Origin: Rhizopus sp. PT2906
Lineage: Eukaryota; Mucoromycota; Mucoromycetes; Mucorales; Rhizopodaceae
Length of the DNA: 64,000 nt
Direction of reading: 5' to 3'
Assembly: GCA_025529335.1 (NCBI GenBank)
Contig: JAMYHX010000119.1
Coordinates: forward strand, 1-64,000
Positions 43,825 through 54,713 of the stretch are shown here, piece after piece. Both the position numbers and the translations under genes were made by a program. The notes under the pieces were generated by a model that saw only the letters and a list, made by a program, of their open reading frames with translations, was not told the origin of the DNA and searched no databases. Positions within the stretch are counted from its first letter, which is position 1; each line of letters begins with the position of its first letter.

Positions 43825-44323
43825 TGTCTAAAGAAGTGAAAAAAAAAGGAAGGAAAAAAAGAAAAAAAAAAACCTTTTAATAGCCCGCATCTTCAAGAGT
43901 TACCCATATTGATGTATTTGCGTCACACGCAAATTTTCATTTTAATAGAGTATACACATACACACTTTGTTATGTATTGTATTATATGTAATTTACATCA
44001 ATAGAGACTGTGGCATGTTGAGATAGAAAAAGAGCAAAGCAACAAAGAAAAGAAAGGGGAAGGCTTTCTATTAAAAGAAAACTTGTATGTTTAAATCAAT
44101 ATCAAGCTTAATAGTGTCACTTGTTACATGCAATCAAGTGAACTAGTATTCTTTGTCTCTCTCTCTCTGTTTCTTTCTTTGTCTTGTCCTCTCCATCTCC
44201 TTCTTTTAGGTGTGGTGGGCGGCCATTAAAATCAAAAGTTCTGTGGCTTATCAATAACCAGGGGACTCGAAGTTCATTTTGGATACACACACATCTTTCT
44301 TTCTAGTCAACAAAATATATAAA
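43825..44323. promoter_or_regulatory. Divergent promoter region, Nrd1/Seb1 and MRPS12
   Basis: 499 bp between divergent starts. Poly(A)-rich near the Nrd1-like start, a pyrimidine-repeat tract (TCTCTCTCTC near 44157-44170), and GGCGGCCATTAAAAT near 44218, before the MRPS12 ATG. No gene seen. Confidence 0.5.
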
Positions 44324-44898
44324 ATGCAGGCATTTCGATCACTCTTGCGACCATTGACTACTTCCATCAGTCCTTTAAAGCCCTTCTTGTCTACAGCTAC
44401 AGCATTCAACCGGGGAATCTTGAGTCAATTAAAACCTGTCAGTAACATACAAAGTGCTCACATGGCTACTCTCAACCAAGTCATTCGTAAATGTCGCAAG
44501 TCCAAGCCCAAGTTGAGCAAGACACCTGCCTTGGACAGCTGTTATCAACGCAAAGGCGTGTGTAATAAAGTCTATACCACCAAACCTAAAAAGCCCAACT
44601 CAGCTCAACGTAAGGTCGCTCGTGTAAAGTTGACAAACGGAAAGGTCGTTACTGCCTATATTCCTGGTGAAGGACATAATTTGCAAGAACACTCTGTTGT
44701 TCTCGTTCGTGGTGGTCGTGTACCTGATCTTCCAGGTGTTCGTTACCATCTTGTTCGTGGTGCTTTAGATCTTCAAGGTGTTGCTACAAGAACAACAAGT
44801 AGATCTAAATACGGAAGTAAGGATGAATGTTTATTATCCATTTCAGCCTACTAAACTCATTTTATATTATAGCCAAGAAGCCAAGCAAGAACAACTAA
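44324..44898 (+). CDS. MRPS12: Mitochondrial ribosomal protein S12 (uS12m)
   Basis: Small-subunit protein of the mitochondrial ribosome at the decoding centre. Exons 44324..44816 and 44873..44898 give 172 residues; the last exon has only 26 nt and supplies the conserved end (RSKYGTKKPSKNN). Seen: an N-terminal presequence of about 45 residues rich in Arg/Ser/Leu, then MATLNQVIRKCRK, the KKPNSAQRKVARVKLTNG block, IPGEGHNLQEHSVVLVRGGRVPDLPGVRYH, all hallmark S12 segments. Without the second exon the frame would run into an intron-encoded tail. Confidence 0.97.
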
Positions 44899-45263
44899 TC
44901 TTTATATACTCTTTTAGAAAGAATTCTGTAAAAAGAAACAATCACATTGTATTCAGGCCATGTGTAAAGTCAATAAATTGTATACAAATGCCATTCACCA
45001 AAAAAAAAATCACGTGTACGTTTTGTCATTGATAGTAGCTTTATGTTGGAAGAATATAACTGAACCTCCCACTTGAATTCAATAAAATCAGCTGGAGGGT
45101 AAAAGGGCACTAAGCTACAGTCTTCTTTTTTCAGTGCTCATATGTCTTTTTTCACTTAAACAGAACTGCGGTAAAGAAATTAAGCATATTTATTATAATT
45201 TGGATATTTCACCAATAAACATATATATATATTATATATACACACAAAGGAAAAGAAAAAACT
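44899..45263. other. Convergent 3' intergenic region
   Basis: Downstream of MRPS12 and of the Gly-rich protein gene. Two AATAAA elements (near 44970 and 45080) could serve polyadenylation of MRPS12, and a TA microsatellite is at 45220-45240. No gene seen. Confidence 0.5.
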
Positions 45264-46893
45264 CTAGTATATAAAAAAGATAGTGGCCAAGACAGACACA
45301 AATGCTAAACTAATCACAGGCTTGACAACATCAGTTCCACTGGCTAATGCGTTCATGACATCCGTATCCAAGAAACCAAAGCCAGAGAAGCTCATGTTGA
45401 CGGTTGGTACAGTGACCAAGACCAACTTGTTGGTTCGGTTGGAAGCAGGCGAATTGGGGCCCCAGATCCAATCATTTGTTTGGTACTGTGGAATGTCTGC
45501 CAAGTTTTGAGCATTGAGGCTGCTGATGAGCCCTGTAGCGTCTGTCAGATTGACAGTGTTTTGATATTCAAGACGACCCTCGGTGTTATTTCCGATAGAT
45601 ATACCATAGGTTATGTTTGTCTTGATCTGTTGAGCGACATCAACGGGTGTAGTTGTGTTGACATCAAACACAACCGGCTCATCAATATGCGTTGACAGGA
45701 GCTGTGCAACGGCCACACGTGCGGTTGGACTGCTGCGATTGGCAGGGAATCCACTCAAGGCAAAATCATATTCGAGTGAATTGGGTTGCATCACAATGGG
45801 TGCTGTATTGTTCAGTTGCAGATTGCTTGCTCTCCAGGTAATCTTTACAGAGAATTGAGTTCCATTGTTATTGTTGCTGTTATAGGTGGCGTTAGCAAAT
45901 GTGGTTGTTTGCAAATAGAATTGACTCGAGTTGGTGGGTACAGTAATGTTAGATACCATCAATGACTGCCATTGCAGGTTTTGGAGAGAGCTGCTGGATA
46001 AAATAGGTTCATTGCTGTCATAGAATCCATTCTGGTTAAGATCATCAAATTCAATAACATGAGAGAACTGCAATCGATAGGTGAAATCAGCTGTAGGAGC
46101 ACTGGTGTCTGAAGTGGCAAAGAAGGCATGGTCAACCATGGGAAATTGATTGTTGGTACTTATGTTGAATGAGATGTGATAATTTTCATCGTTTTTGCCG
46201 GTGAATGCTGTCCCGTTGATAACGACGTTAGGTGTGTTACTGCCTTGCTCTGTCAGTTGTGGTGCATAGTAGTAGCCGTTTTGTTGGTTGTATCGGTGAT
46301 ATGCTGCATGATATCCCATGAAAAGGAAAGGTGGCATTATAGCAAAATAAAGTAATCCTGGATTGTAGAAGCCATAATAACCGTATCTGGAGACTGGTGA
46401 GTATCCGCTTGTGTAGGCTGGAGGATAGTTTGTATAGGTTGCTAGAAAAAAGCAAAGTTATAATGCGCTTCATACTATCATGGTGAACTTTCAATCTTAC
46501 TTCGCTTATTTGTATAACTGTATGGAGGAGGAGAGTTAAAGGAACCTGAGCCTCCTCTGTTAGAGACACTGTTTGGAGTACCTATATATCATGACATATT
46601 TGTAAATATTTATTCAATATGTATCAATAGACAACATTACCAACACCTCCTCTAGATCCGCCTGTTCCGCCTGTTCCGCCTGTTCCTCCTGTTCCTCCCG
46701 TGCCTCCACCTGTTCTAGCTCCACCTCCACCACCACCTCCTCCACCTCCTCGACCTCCACCGCCACCGCCACCTCCTTTAGCCCAGACAGCTAAAAAGAA
46801 AAATTAGTATTGATAATAGGTAATTCCTTGATAACCATAGTTACCTATAGCACAGTAGAGTAGTAAAATCGATGTGTGCAAAGCAAATTTCAT
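45264..46893 (-). CDS. Secreted Gly-rich, GPI-type cell surface protein
   Basis: Not assigned to a named family. Exons 46893..46845, 46790..46641, 46581..46501, 46441..45264, all phase 1, give 485 residues. Order: signal peptide (MKFALHTSILLLYCAI, exon 1); a Gly-rich tract of about 45 residues with tandem GGT units (exon 2); a Tyr/Pro-rich region (SPPPYSYTNKR, YPPAYTSGYSPVSRYGYYGFY); a large beta-rich domain with many N-glycosylation sequons (NGTAF, NATYN, NNTAP, NVTxx types); and a hydrophobic tail (VISLAFVSVLATIFFIY) with small residues before it, typical of GPI attachment. Likely wall-bound. Symmetric phase 1 exons would allow exon skipping in frame. Confidence 0.8.
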
Positions 46894-48163
46894 TATTCAG
46901 TTGTATACGTAATAATAAGAGAAACAAGAGAAAAAAAGGAAACAATCGAAAATGGGAAAAATTTATATATATTTTAGGTATGCTTCGTGTAACATATTGC
47001 GCTAAGCACAATGCTAAGCTACATGATCGCATGAACAAATGGCTAAGTTTAGTATAATGCTCTTGTGCGTATTGAAAACTAAGCAAATGACGATCGGAAA
47101 GAAGTTTCTCCTTGGTTATGTAAACATTACGCAAGGAAAAAGAAAAAACAAGTGGAAATAAAGTATTTTTTTGCAAGAGGTTTTCAGTCATAGCTGATTG
47201 TGCACTTGGCTTGCTTGTTATTGAAAACAGAGTGGAAATTTCTTGTAAATTACAGGGTCAATGCAGGAGCAACAATTCCAAAGACATCCGCAGCAGTACG
47301 TCCAGATTCTCTGGCATAATAAAAGAGCGTAAAGCTGCCAAAGAGTTTGGAAGAGTGATTCGGCCAATCCCTAGTATTGTGCGCAGATGGCTAAATACTT
47401 GCGCCACAAAGAAAACCAAGTGTAATCCTACAGTGGATATATAAGTTTGCTATTTAATGTGTCCCTTCCAATATCTTCTTAGTTGAAACTTACCATTCAC
47501 TTGGAAACGTATAATTGGATGGCTATTTTTTTGAACGGAATTTTTCGACAGTAAAGAAAATGCTTGCTTTTACTGCTATCGACAGGTTTCACCTTGCCAT
47601 AGCCCAAGGAGAGGCCAATTCTCAGCTGTACAATCGCATCAGGTCGAATTTGAGGCGCCGTTTCCTCCATTTTGTTGGACTACTGCAACAGAATTTTCTT
47701 GTTGACATCCGCGAATATTGATGCAAGCAGAGGTTTGTATTTAACTGTTATTGAAAAAAAAAGAAAAGCAGTTAAGCCGATGATCTGTAAAGTAGCTTAT
47801 TTATTAAAATGAAAGGAGTATTGTTAAAATATGAGGCGTGTGCGTTTTTAGAGGATAGAATCTATGGCTGTTATGATATTTAATACCGTCAGCGTGATTA
47901 TTTATGTTACTATTGTTGTCAATGTTATTCTAATAAGATACTGTAGAGGAATATGTTTGCACTACTATAAAATTATACTTATGCGACTTTATAGGGTTGT
48001 ACGAAGGATGACTTTTGAGGTGCTTAGCATTATAGAATTTCTGGATCTTTGCATCATTGATATGGCGCATTCATCCAGCAATCAAAAGACATAGTATTAC
48101 GTTCAAGGGCGTAAAGCTCGTTTTGTTGAGGCTAATTGGCCCTATCTGCTTTATTTGGTATGA
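46894..48163. other. Gene-poor 1.3 kb with decayed transposon-like pieces
   Basis: Promoter of the Gly-rich protein gene,then two weak transposon-like open stretches (listed at 47200-47720), then AT-rich DNA downstream of the RMND1-like gene. The open frame at 47864-48094 (plus) has no recognisable features. Confidence 0.4.
47200..47720. mobile_element. Possible degenerate Tc1/mariner-like fragments
   Basis: Plus strand 47211-47444 contains FSGIIKERKAAKEFGR and PSIVRRWLNTCATKKTK, which resemble the helix-turn-helix region of Tc1-type transposases. The minus strand from about 47678 opens MEETAPQIRPDAIVQLRIGLS, also HTH-like. Stops interrupt both, no DDE domain is visible, and I see no terminal inverted repeats. 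Weak. Confidence 0.25.
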
Positions 48164-49413
48164 TTAGCGTATTATTTGCTTAGAAAGGTACTTTAACCAG
48201 ATATTGTTCAAATCCATGGCATAATCTAATTTTTCACGGTTAGATAAACCAAGTATATGCACTCACTACATTTACCTATTTTTCTATTAAAAATGTCTAT
48301 TCTAGTTTGCGCATCAAACCTTGCAGATATTTTATTGACGATATCTAAAAAGGGATTGAGCTCATGTCATAATTCATTATTCATATAGTCATTACCTTGC
48401 AACTCTGAGTTTTCCCATTTAAAACTAGATGTGCCTAGAAATCCATCATTTGCACTGGCATAAGCTCTTGATCGAATAAACAAGAATTCAGATAACCACT
48501 GATTATAGTCTGTGGATTTTGATGTGCCTGTAGAAAGTGCGACGCGACAGTTATGTTCTAAGGATTGGATGCTCTTGTCCAGACTGATCTCCATGCTTTT
48601 TATTTTGGCAACTCGTCCTAGGCCATAAGAAAAGGCCAGCTTGGACAAGTGAATGCCCAAAGGATTCAATATGGCTACATCTCCTTTCAAGTCGGTTATT
48701 CTAAATCGTGTCTATTAGTTTTTGACTATGGAATGACTTGTATTCCCTATTTACTCGTCTTCATCTACTGTATAATCTATCGTTTCCTTTGCCTCTTCTA
48801 TAACAGCATTTGATTCTCTTTTTCTCTCACTTTTGGTGACATAAAGACTTGAGAACTTTGTTTCCTGAGATGGTTGCATCCCCCAACAAGCAAATGATCC
48901 ATTTGAGAATACAAAGATGTCTCCTCCTTGTTCTTGGTCAACAATATGAAGCGCGTCCTTTGCGTTGATCTCGCTTGTTATTCTAAATTCTCGCTGATCT
49001 GTCATTGTGAGTTCATATCGGAGTTTGTCCATGTAATAAGCATCCGCTGTATTGTATGCATTACAAATTTGTGTCTAAAGAAAGATAAAGATACATAATT
49101 AATAGAAAGAAGGACGTATTTACATTGGGGTTATATTCTTGAGGTAAAGGCGTATTCGTTATTTCTGCATCAATTTCCATGACACGTCGAAGTAAGTCCT
49201 GTAACGCCCCAGCATTTTTTTCAACGCCCAAGTGTCTAAAGGTAGAGTAACTCTAGAGATAAAGTGTCAAAATATCAAAGTATGACTTTTTTATGAATAT
49301 TCTCTATATTTTTGTGCACAGGAAAGCTTAATGATACAAGTCTTTACTTCTATATTTTTACGTACTACTCTTGCTCCAATAAAGATGGAACAGCCTCTAG
49401 TCAACAATGACAT
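48164..49413 (-). CDS. RMND1/RMD1-like DUF155 protein, short C-terminus
   Basis: DUF155 family (human RMND1, yeast Rmd1/Rmd8/Sif2 relatives); mitochondrial members tether ribosomes to the inner membrane. Six exons: 49413..49366, 49252..49124, 49074..48755, 48700..48396, 48344..48276, 48225..48164; all phases fit and give 310 residues. Seen: NAYNTADAYYMDKL, GGDIFVFSNGSFACWGM, KLAFSYGLGRVAKIKSMEISLD, FLFIRSRAYASANDGFLGTSSFKWENSEL, and ARFDAQTRIDIFNRK, in family order. The chain then stops after YAMDLNNIWLKYLSKQIIR; the C-terminal membrane helix that follows this motif in the family is missing. It may be a truncated or decaying paralogue, since transposon-like sequence follows. It shares a 138-bp divergent promoter with RPB4. 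Confidence 0.75.
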
Positions 49414-49551
49414 GACCTACAAAAAATATTAAAAGAAAAGGGAAAGGGGAGAAGAAAGATGTATGACTAAAAAGGAAATTGTGACTTGAGAATTTTCGTT
49501 AGTGCTTTGCTTTCTTTCTTCTTTTTTTAATAATTGCTTTATTTATTATTA

Positions 49552-50201
49552 ATGACATCAGTTAGACAACCAAAGAAGAGGATCATTAGACGCGGTGGAG
49601 CTGAACAAGAAGATGCTTCCAATTTGAAGCTGGGAGAAGGTGTGAGAAAATAAAGACTTCAAAAAAGATCCAATAGATTAAACGTGTATAATTTATAGAA
49701 TTTGACAATGCACAATGTTTATATCTATCAGAAGTTCGAGTTATTTTAGATGCACAAGATAATAAAGGCATAGAAGTACAGAATAGAGCAACAACAAAGT
49801 AAATAATACCATACTGGCGCTATCTTTGACTCAACAATAAATCATAGTGCTGTTTTAGCGAAAACATTAGAATATGTACGTAATTTTGGCAGATACAATA
49901 CCATGGAAGCTGTTCGTGAAGTCAGACAGTAAGTCTCTATAATAAACTAAAGAGGGCTGACTATTCAATGACAAAAAGGATTATGGCCAAAGATTCACTG
50001 ACACAATTCGAAGTTGCACAAATGGCTAATTTATGTTGTGAGGAAGCTGAAGAGGCCAAGGCACTTATTCCAAGGTATAGCAGAGGATATTCAATAAAAA
50101 GTATGTACTCACATAATAATAGTATATCAACAAAATATGATGATGACGAGCTTCAAGAAGTATTAAATCAAATGCAACAGATCAGAAAGTTCCAAGGTTA
50201 A
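49552..50201 (+). CDS. RPB4: RNA polymerase II subunit RPB4
   Basis: Stalk subunit of RNA polymerase II that pairs with RPB7. Exons 49552..49639, 49699..49798, 49848..49928, 49979..50074, 50123..50201 give 147 residues with agreeing phases. Seen: EFDNAQCLYLSEVRVIL, AKTLEYVRNFGRYNTMEAVREVRQ, SLTQFEVAQMANLCCEEAEEAKALIPS, DDDELQEVLNQMQQIRKFQ, the family core in order. The last intron (48 nt) is a multiple of three with no stop, so a form retaining it would add 16 residues; splicing gives the conserved LIPS-to-DDELQ join. Confidence 0.95.
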
Positions 50202-50655
50202 AAAAGCATTTGGATAGTTTGTTTGTATACTTTATTAAATGGGGAAAAAGATGAAAGAAAAGGGATTGCAGTTTTTTCCAACTAGAAGACTAATGAATAA
50301 AAGATAAAGTATTATTCATTTTATACTTATCGAGGCGTTAAGGAATGCACTGCCGTTATAGACAGCGTATTAAATCCATGGTATAATTAGTCTTTGAAGG
50401 GCTTTCACTGTCATGTTTTGATTTGTAAACAAAGATATCATATATATATTGGTTTTTCTTGTTTTTCTTGATCTCCTTACTCCTCTTGTTGTTGAGATTG
50501 CTGCTGAATATGCTTAATTTGTTCATGATAGCATGGAGATAAGCAGCTTACGATACTTTTTGTACAAAAATATGATTATTTGATAGTATGCATTTTATTT
50601 GTTGCTCTCCGAAAGATTCTCTTAGGCATTTTATAGTCGTAGTGACTACATCGTA
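50202..50655. other. RPB4 3' flank and Helitron edge
   Basis: AT-rich DNA downstream of RPB4, bordering the Helitron remnant. I looked for CTRR ends with a preceding hairpin on the minus strand and found no clear terminus. No gene seen. Confidence 0.4.
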
Positions 50656-50667
50656 GTAATGCACTGC

Positions 50668-51648
50668 TCACATCGCAATTCCACACAGTACCACAACAAC
50701 TGCGGCAACTTCTTCCATTGTTGACAGGTTGTGAGTGCGTCTATCGCCTCCTTCAATCAAACGTATTCTCATTGATGGACTGATGATGATATATGGTGCA
50801 TCGGTTTCCGTTGGATCATTGCCATCACTGATAATGTTGCTGTTCTCATGGTTGCTCAATACCTCATACGCATGGCGATATACATGTGCGAAGGGGTTAC
50901 ATTAGGCAAGCATAACTGAAAGCTCTCTAATGATCTCAGGATCAAGATTGTCATTTCTCTCCAAGCGTCTTTCGGCTGCAAGTGATGGATTGTAGATGTA
51001 AAGCTGAGCATATGAGGGGTTCGAACCATCATCAGTGGACAGCAAAGGGCCATGGAAGTGATAAAGCTCACCATGAATCTGAAATGCATGTAGATCACCT
51101 CTGTTGTTTTCATTATTCGTTCGTTCCTTGGCAGAAGCAATGTCGCATTTCAAAGACGTAAACGCAAAAGCAGCGTTGTATTGGCGAAGGTTGTCCTTGA
51201 AGTGACGGCTATGAGTGTCTGTACTTGCAAGCAAGTCCTTCAAATACTGGGGCGGGTCAGGCAAGAATTGCAACTGGACTGATCCCTGCTTGCAGCATGA
51301 TTCCCAGCTAGGGTTCCTTGACAGAGATGTCTCTTGCCTTTCATCAATCCAGTGCAAGGCATGGCAATGGGGACATTCCTTGTCTACGCGCCCAAGATTC
51401 AAAGGACGAAGGCGATATAACTGTGAGATATATGCAGTAGGGATATAATCAGCAGGATCTGCTCTGGGTCTGCCTCTGGACCTAATAGAGACTTCGTTTC
51501 CTTCGCCTCGCTGAATTCGACGTTTGCGCCGTGTAGCTGTAACTTGTTTTGTGCATATCTGGTAAGTATCATACGCTGAGCCAACCAATAAAGGCAAATG
51601 GTAAGATGAGCAGTTGGTAGTAAATGTGATAACAGTATTGTTGTTCAT
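50668..51648 (-). mobile_element. Helitron remnant (N-terminal Helitron-like domain, interrupted)
   Basis: The minus-strand frame from 51648 encodes a basic linker (RSRGRPRAD), then LGRVDKECPHCHALHWIDERQ, ESCCKQGSVQLQFLPDPPQYLKDLL, FKDNLRQYNAAFAFTSL, FQIHGELYHFHGPLL, the N-terminal Helitron-like domain found upstream of the Rep and PIF1-type helicase parts. A TAA stop (50904-50902) interrupts the frame after ELSVMLA; the same frame goes on with CNPFAHVYRHAYEVLS and DRRTHNLSTMEEVAAVVV, further family segments, to TGA at 50668. The Rep nuclease HUH/YxxxY part and the helicase are missing. It is therefore a truncated, dead copy. The CxxC pair (CPHC) and CC form the usual zinc-binding set. Confidence 0.85.
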
Positions 51649-52227
51649 GTACTATTGCAAGATCAAGCGTTAGTGAGCAGATTCTAGTACAATGTTTTTA
51701 AGAAAGTGCTTATTTTTGCCTGTACCTGAAGGTTCTTATTATTGAAGACGCAGTACACTATTTCCAGAAAGAGATGTCGCGCTGACTAAATTGCACTAAG
51801 ACTATATGAATACAGCCACTTTAGAAAGTAAAGTCGCTGATTTTGAGTTTGATGTCGGTTGATCCAAAAATAAACACATAAAATAAGGTGAACACTACAT
51901 GCACCAGAAAATAGGCCAATGGTACGGCCGCTACCTATGTTGTCACTTTACAGCTTTACACTACCAAAGCTCTGCCTAACCCAAGACTATCCAGTTCACT
52001 CTCTCTGATATAAAATGTGAATTCATCATAATTACACGAGAGTTAAGTGGTCTTTGTTGATCAAACTGACAACATAAAATTAGAATAAATAACAACATTC
52101 CTTTTTTTATCTCTTTCTTCTTCTTGAAAAGAAACAAACCAAGATGATAACTTCATAAAGTCATGTTAAAAAAACAGCCCTTTTCTTTATTATTTTGTTC
52201 TAAATACTCTAAAAAATTGTCCTATGC
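51649..52227. other. Region between Helitron remnant and glycosyltransferase
   Basis: AT-rich DNA, possibly the 5' part of the decayed Helitron, then the 3' flank of the GT32-like gene. No frame or clear Helitron 5' TC terminus recognised. Confidence 0.4.
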
Positions 52228-54112
52228 TTATATATTATGACTTGATTTTTTTCTTGTAGATTTCTTTGGTTTGTTTGTATGATACAGATGTAATATTTCC
52301 TCTGAGCTTAATCCTTTTTCCCAAACATGAATATCGCGGAAAGTTGCTTCCAAATTAACGCTATTGTCCCAAGGGTTTTGATACTTGTCATTCAAAGGCT
52401 CAATAGATCCAAACCATATTCCCCTAACTATACTTCCTATCTCACTTGGGTAATTCCAATTAGCCTTACTGACCACGACGTGCCCATCCATGTAAAGTGC
52501 AATAGCCGGTATGCTTTGGTTGGTCGAGACTGGATGAATAGTGAGGGTATAATGATGATATTCTTTATCTAATCCAAAGGGCGAGGGACGCAGTTGTAGA
52601 CCAGCTATACCATCCCATTCCCACTTTTCGTTTCGTTTTATGGCCTTGATCGATATGGATTCTGCGTTTCTCCTGAGTTGATGCGTATAAGCACAGATAC
52701 GTCCGTGATCTGTCTGGATGACCATAGCCATCTTACCGCTTCCTGGATTGCTTACGGCAGTTTTCATCCACCAGCTGACAGTGATGGTCTGAGCCGAAGT
52801 CTGAGTGGGCATACCCAAGAAGATATAGCTTGTGTCTCCAGAGAGATAGACACCATCATTCACATACACCGCATTTCTCATAATTCCTGCTAGATGATTA
52901 CCCGAGTCGTCTTCTGCTGGTAGCGGGTTTATTCCTTTTCTTGCCTCGTTCTTGGGTTCCTTTAGTGGCCAATGCCCTACCAAGCCATCTGCTCTCTTGG
53001 TATGGCGCAAGATATAACAACTATCGGGTCTAGGGTCTGGTCTTCCGTCCAATAAGAACGGTCTCAATCGGCAATAAAGACTGTTATCGATCTCCATCAT
53101 CACCTTTTCGTTCACATCCTTCATCAAGTTCTTGTTGGCTGCTGATTCCCAAATATGTGTGCCCAAATTTGCTGAAAAGTCATAACTTTTCTCGAGAAAG
53201 AGTGTGCGCAATCCAGCACTGTCCCAGAGTGGCCAAAAGTAAGAAGTATAATTCAAGACGGTGACCTCGTTGGGGAAAAAGGGGGCGAGCTTCCCGGGCA
53301 GAACGACCGAGTGATAATTCCAATCAGAGCTATCAAAGGTAGCATAAGTAGCGTACCATCTTTGAATGAATCTAGAATGAGGTCTTGCCATGATCATGGC
53401 ATTGCACAGTCCCACGGAACCATCTGTTCATATATAAGTATATATATATAGCACCATAAGACTTTTTTCATCACAGCTTACCTACACCTTCCTGCGCCAT
53501 AATGAATTCCTTGTTCAATAAATGATCAACCGGCTTTAAAGAGATCAGATCGAGATCAACATAGATGCCTCCATACTTTTCAAGGACTTCTAAACGAACG
53601 ACATCTGCTCGATGTGCATAATGACTCACGGGTCGATCAAATACTTTTTGAACCAAGGGCACTTTGTTCAGTGTCAGCATTGGCCGAGCTCGTTCAAAGT
53701 TGTCGCCAACAGGTAAATGATGGTAGTGAAACATGATCTTTTCCGGTTTCAAAACGTCGTGTGCTGATTTGATGGCGAGATAGTGTATCAGGTCCAATGT
53801 GGGTTCAGGATCTCGTAGGCCATAAACAAAGTGAACAATCTTGGGGATGCGATGACCCATAGGTGTAAGTGATGCTTCTTGGGCAAGTGTCAGTTCTTTA
53901 AAATGACCTGATGAAGGTGGCGGTAATCGCACTTCCAGTGAATGGCTCTTGGTTTGTTGTACTGGGCGATCTTTGGTAGATGATAAACGAGAAAGATAAA
54001 AGAACAAGATGAGGAAAAAGATGATCAGTGGCCATCTCTTTCTGAATCTAAGCCGAGAGAAGGAATAGTTGTTTCTTTTATGAAAAGGTAAAGGATGTCT
54101 AGGTTTAAACAT
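52228..54112 (-). CDS. GT32-type glycosyltransferase fused to a LamG/concanavalin-like domain
   Basis: Type II membrane enzyme, probably Golgi. Exons 54112..53482 and 53423..52228 give 608 residues. Order: basic cytosolic tail (RLRFRKR), membrane anchor (about 28-43, PLIIFFLILFFYLS), then the DXD sugar-transferase domain: IPKIVHFVYGL, HRADVVRLEVLEKYGGIYVDLDLISL with D-L-D as metal/nucleotide-sugar motif, and GLCNAMIMARPHSRFIQRWY. From about residue 355 a second module begins (GLVGHWPLKE, DDSGNHLAGIM, VSWWMKT, HHYTLTIHP, IALYMDGHVV, FRDIHVWEKGLSSEEILHLY), the pattern of a LamG/pentraxin-like jelly-roll that may bind glycans. The chain ends in a Lys/Ser-rich tail. The donor sugar is unknown; mannose or GlcNAc transfer is typical of the family. 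Confidence 0.85.
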
Positions 54113-54713
54113 GATCCATTATATTTTTACAAAGAAAAAAAAAAGAGACGCATAAAGGGTATTTTTATTTTTACAAGCTAGATATTTCTGTATTTCTGGT
54201 TGTACTACCCGCTAAATCATCCCCGTGCATTTGGTTGCAGCATTTAGAAATTATGGAATTTTGATCCAACAGTACATCTTTGAAATTTACTCTACCTTTA
54301 TTATAGAGCAACTGACAAATTTGCTTTCAAAATGGGGAGGATAACTGTCTAGTATTTTTGCCCCTTTATTATAGGGCAATTGACTTTAGAAGGATAAACT
54401 TGACCAAATATAGGATGTGCCACAACATGTTTTACTCAGTCTTTCCCAGTTAAACGGAAATAGTGTCTGATCCAGAAAAATACACTCTCAGTAAACATAT
54501 ACGGATGACGAGGGTCTTTACCAAATACGGGTCAAAACATACTCTAATTCCTCTAAACAGACACTCATTTTGGTAAAGATATAAGAGAATCCTTTTCTCT
54601 TGTATATTAAGTAACTCGGAAAAGAGAGAGAAATCATATAAGTCTTATAAAGAAAATACATGTGTCTTTATAAAAGCATTTATTATAATCAAAAGCGATG
54701 TTTTCTTTTTTTT
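54113..54713. other. Intergenic region with short imperfect repeats
   Basis: 601 bp. A 20-nt unit (CTTTATTATAG-G/A-GCAA-TTGAC type) occurs twice, near 54297 and 54364, and an inverted pair TCTTTACCAAA / TTTGGTAAAGA is at about 54516 and 54572. Possibly a relic of a small element. No gene seen. Confidence 0.4.

Noticed and set aside
47864..48094. Plus-strand 76-codon hydrophobic frame
   Set aside because: AT-rich sequence naturally yields Ile/Val/Leu codons; no homology or regulatory context.
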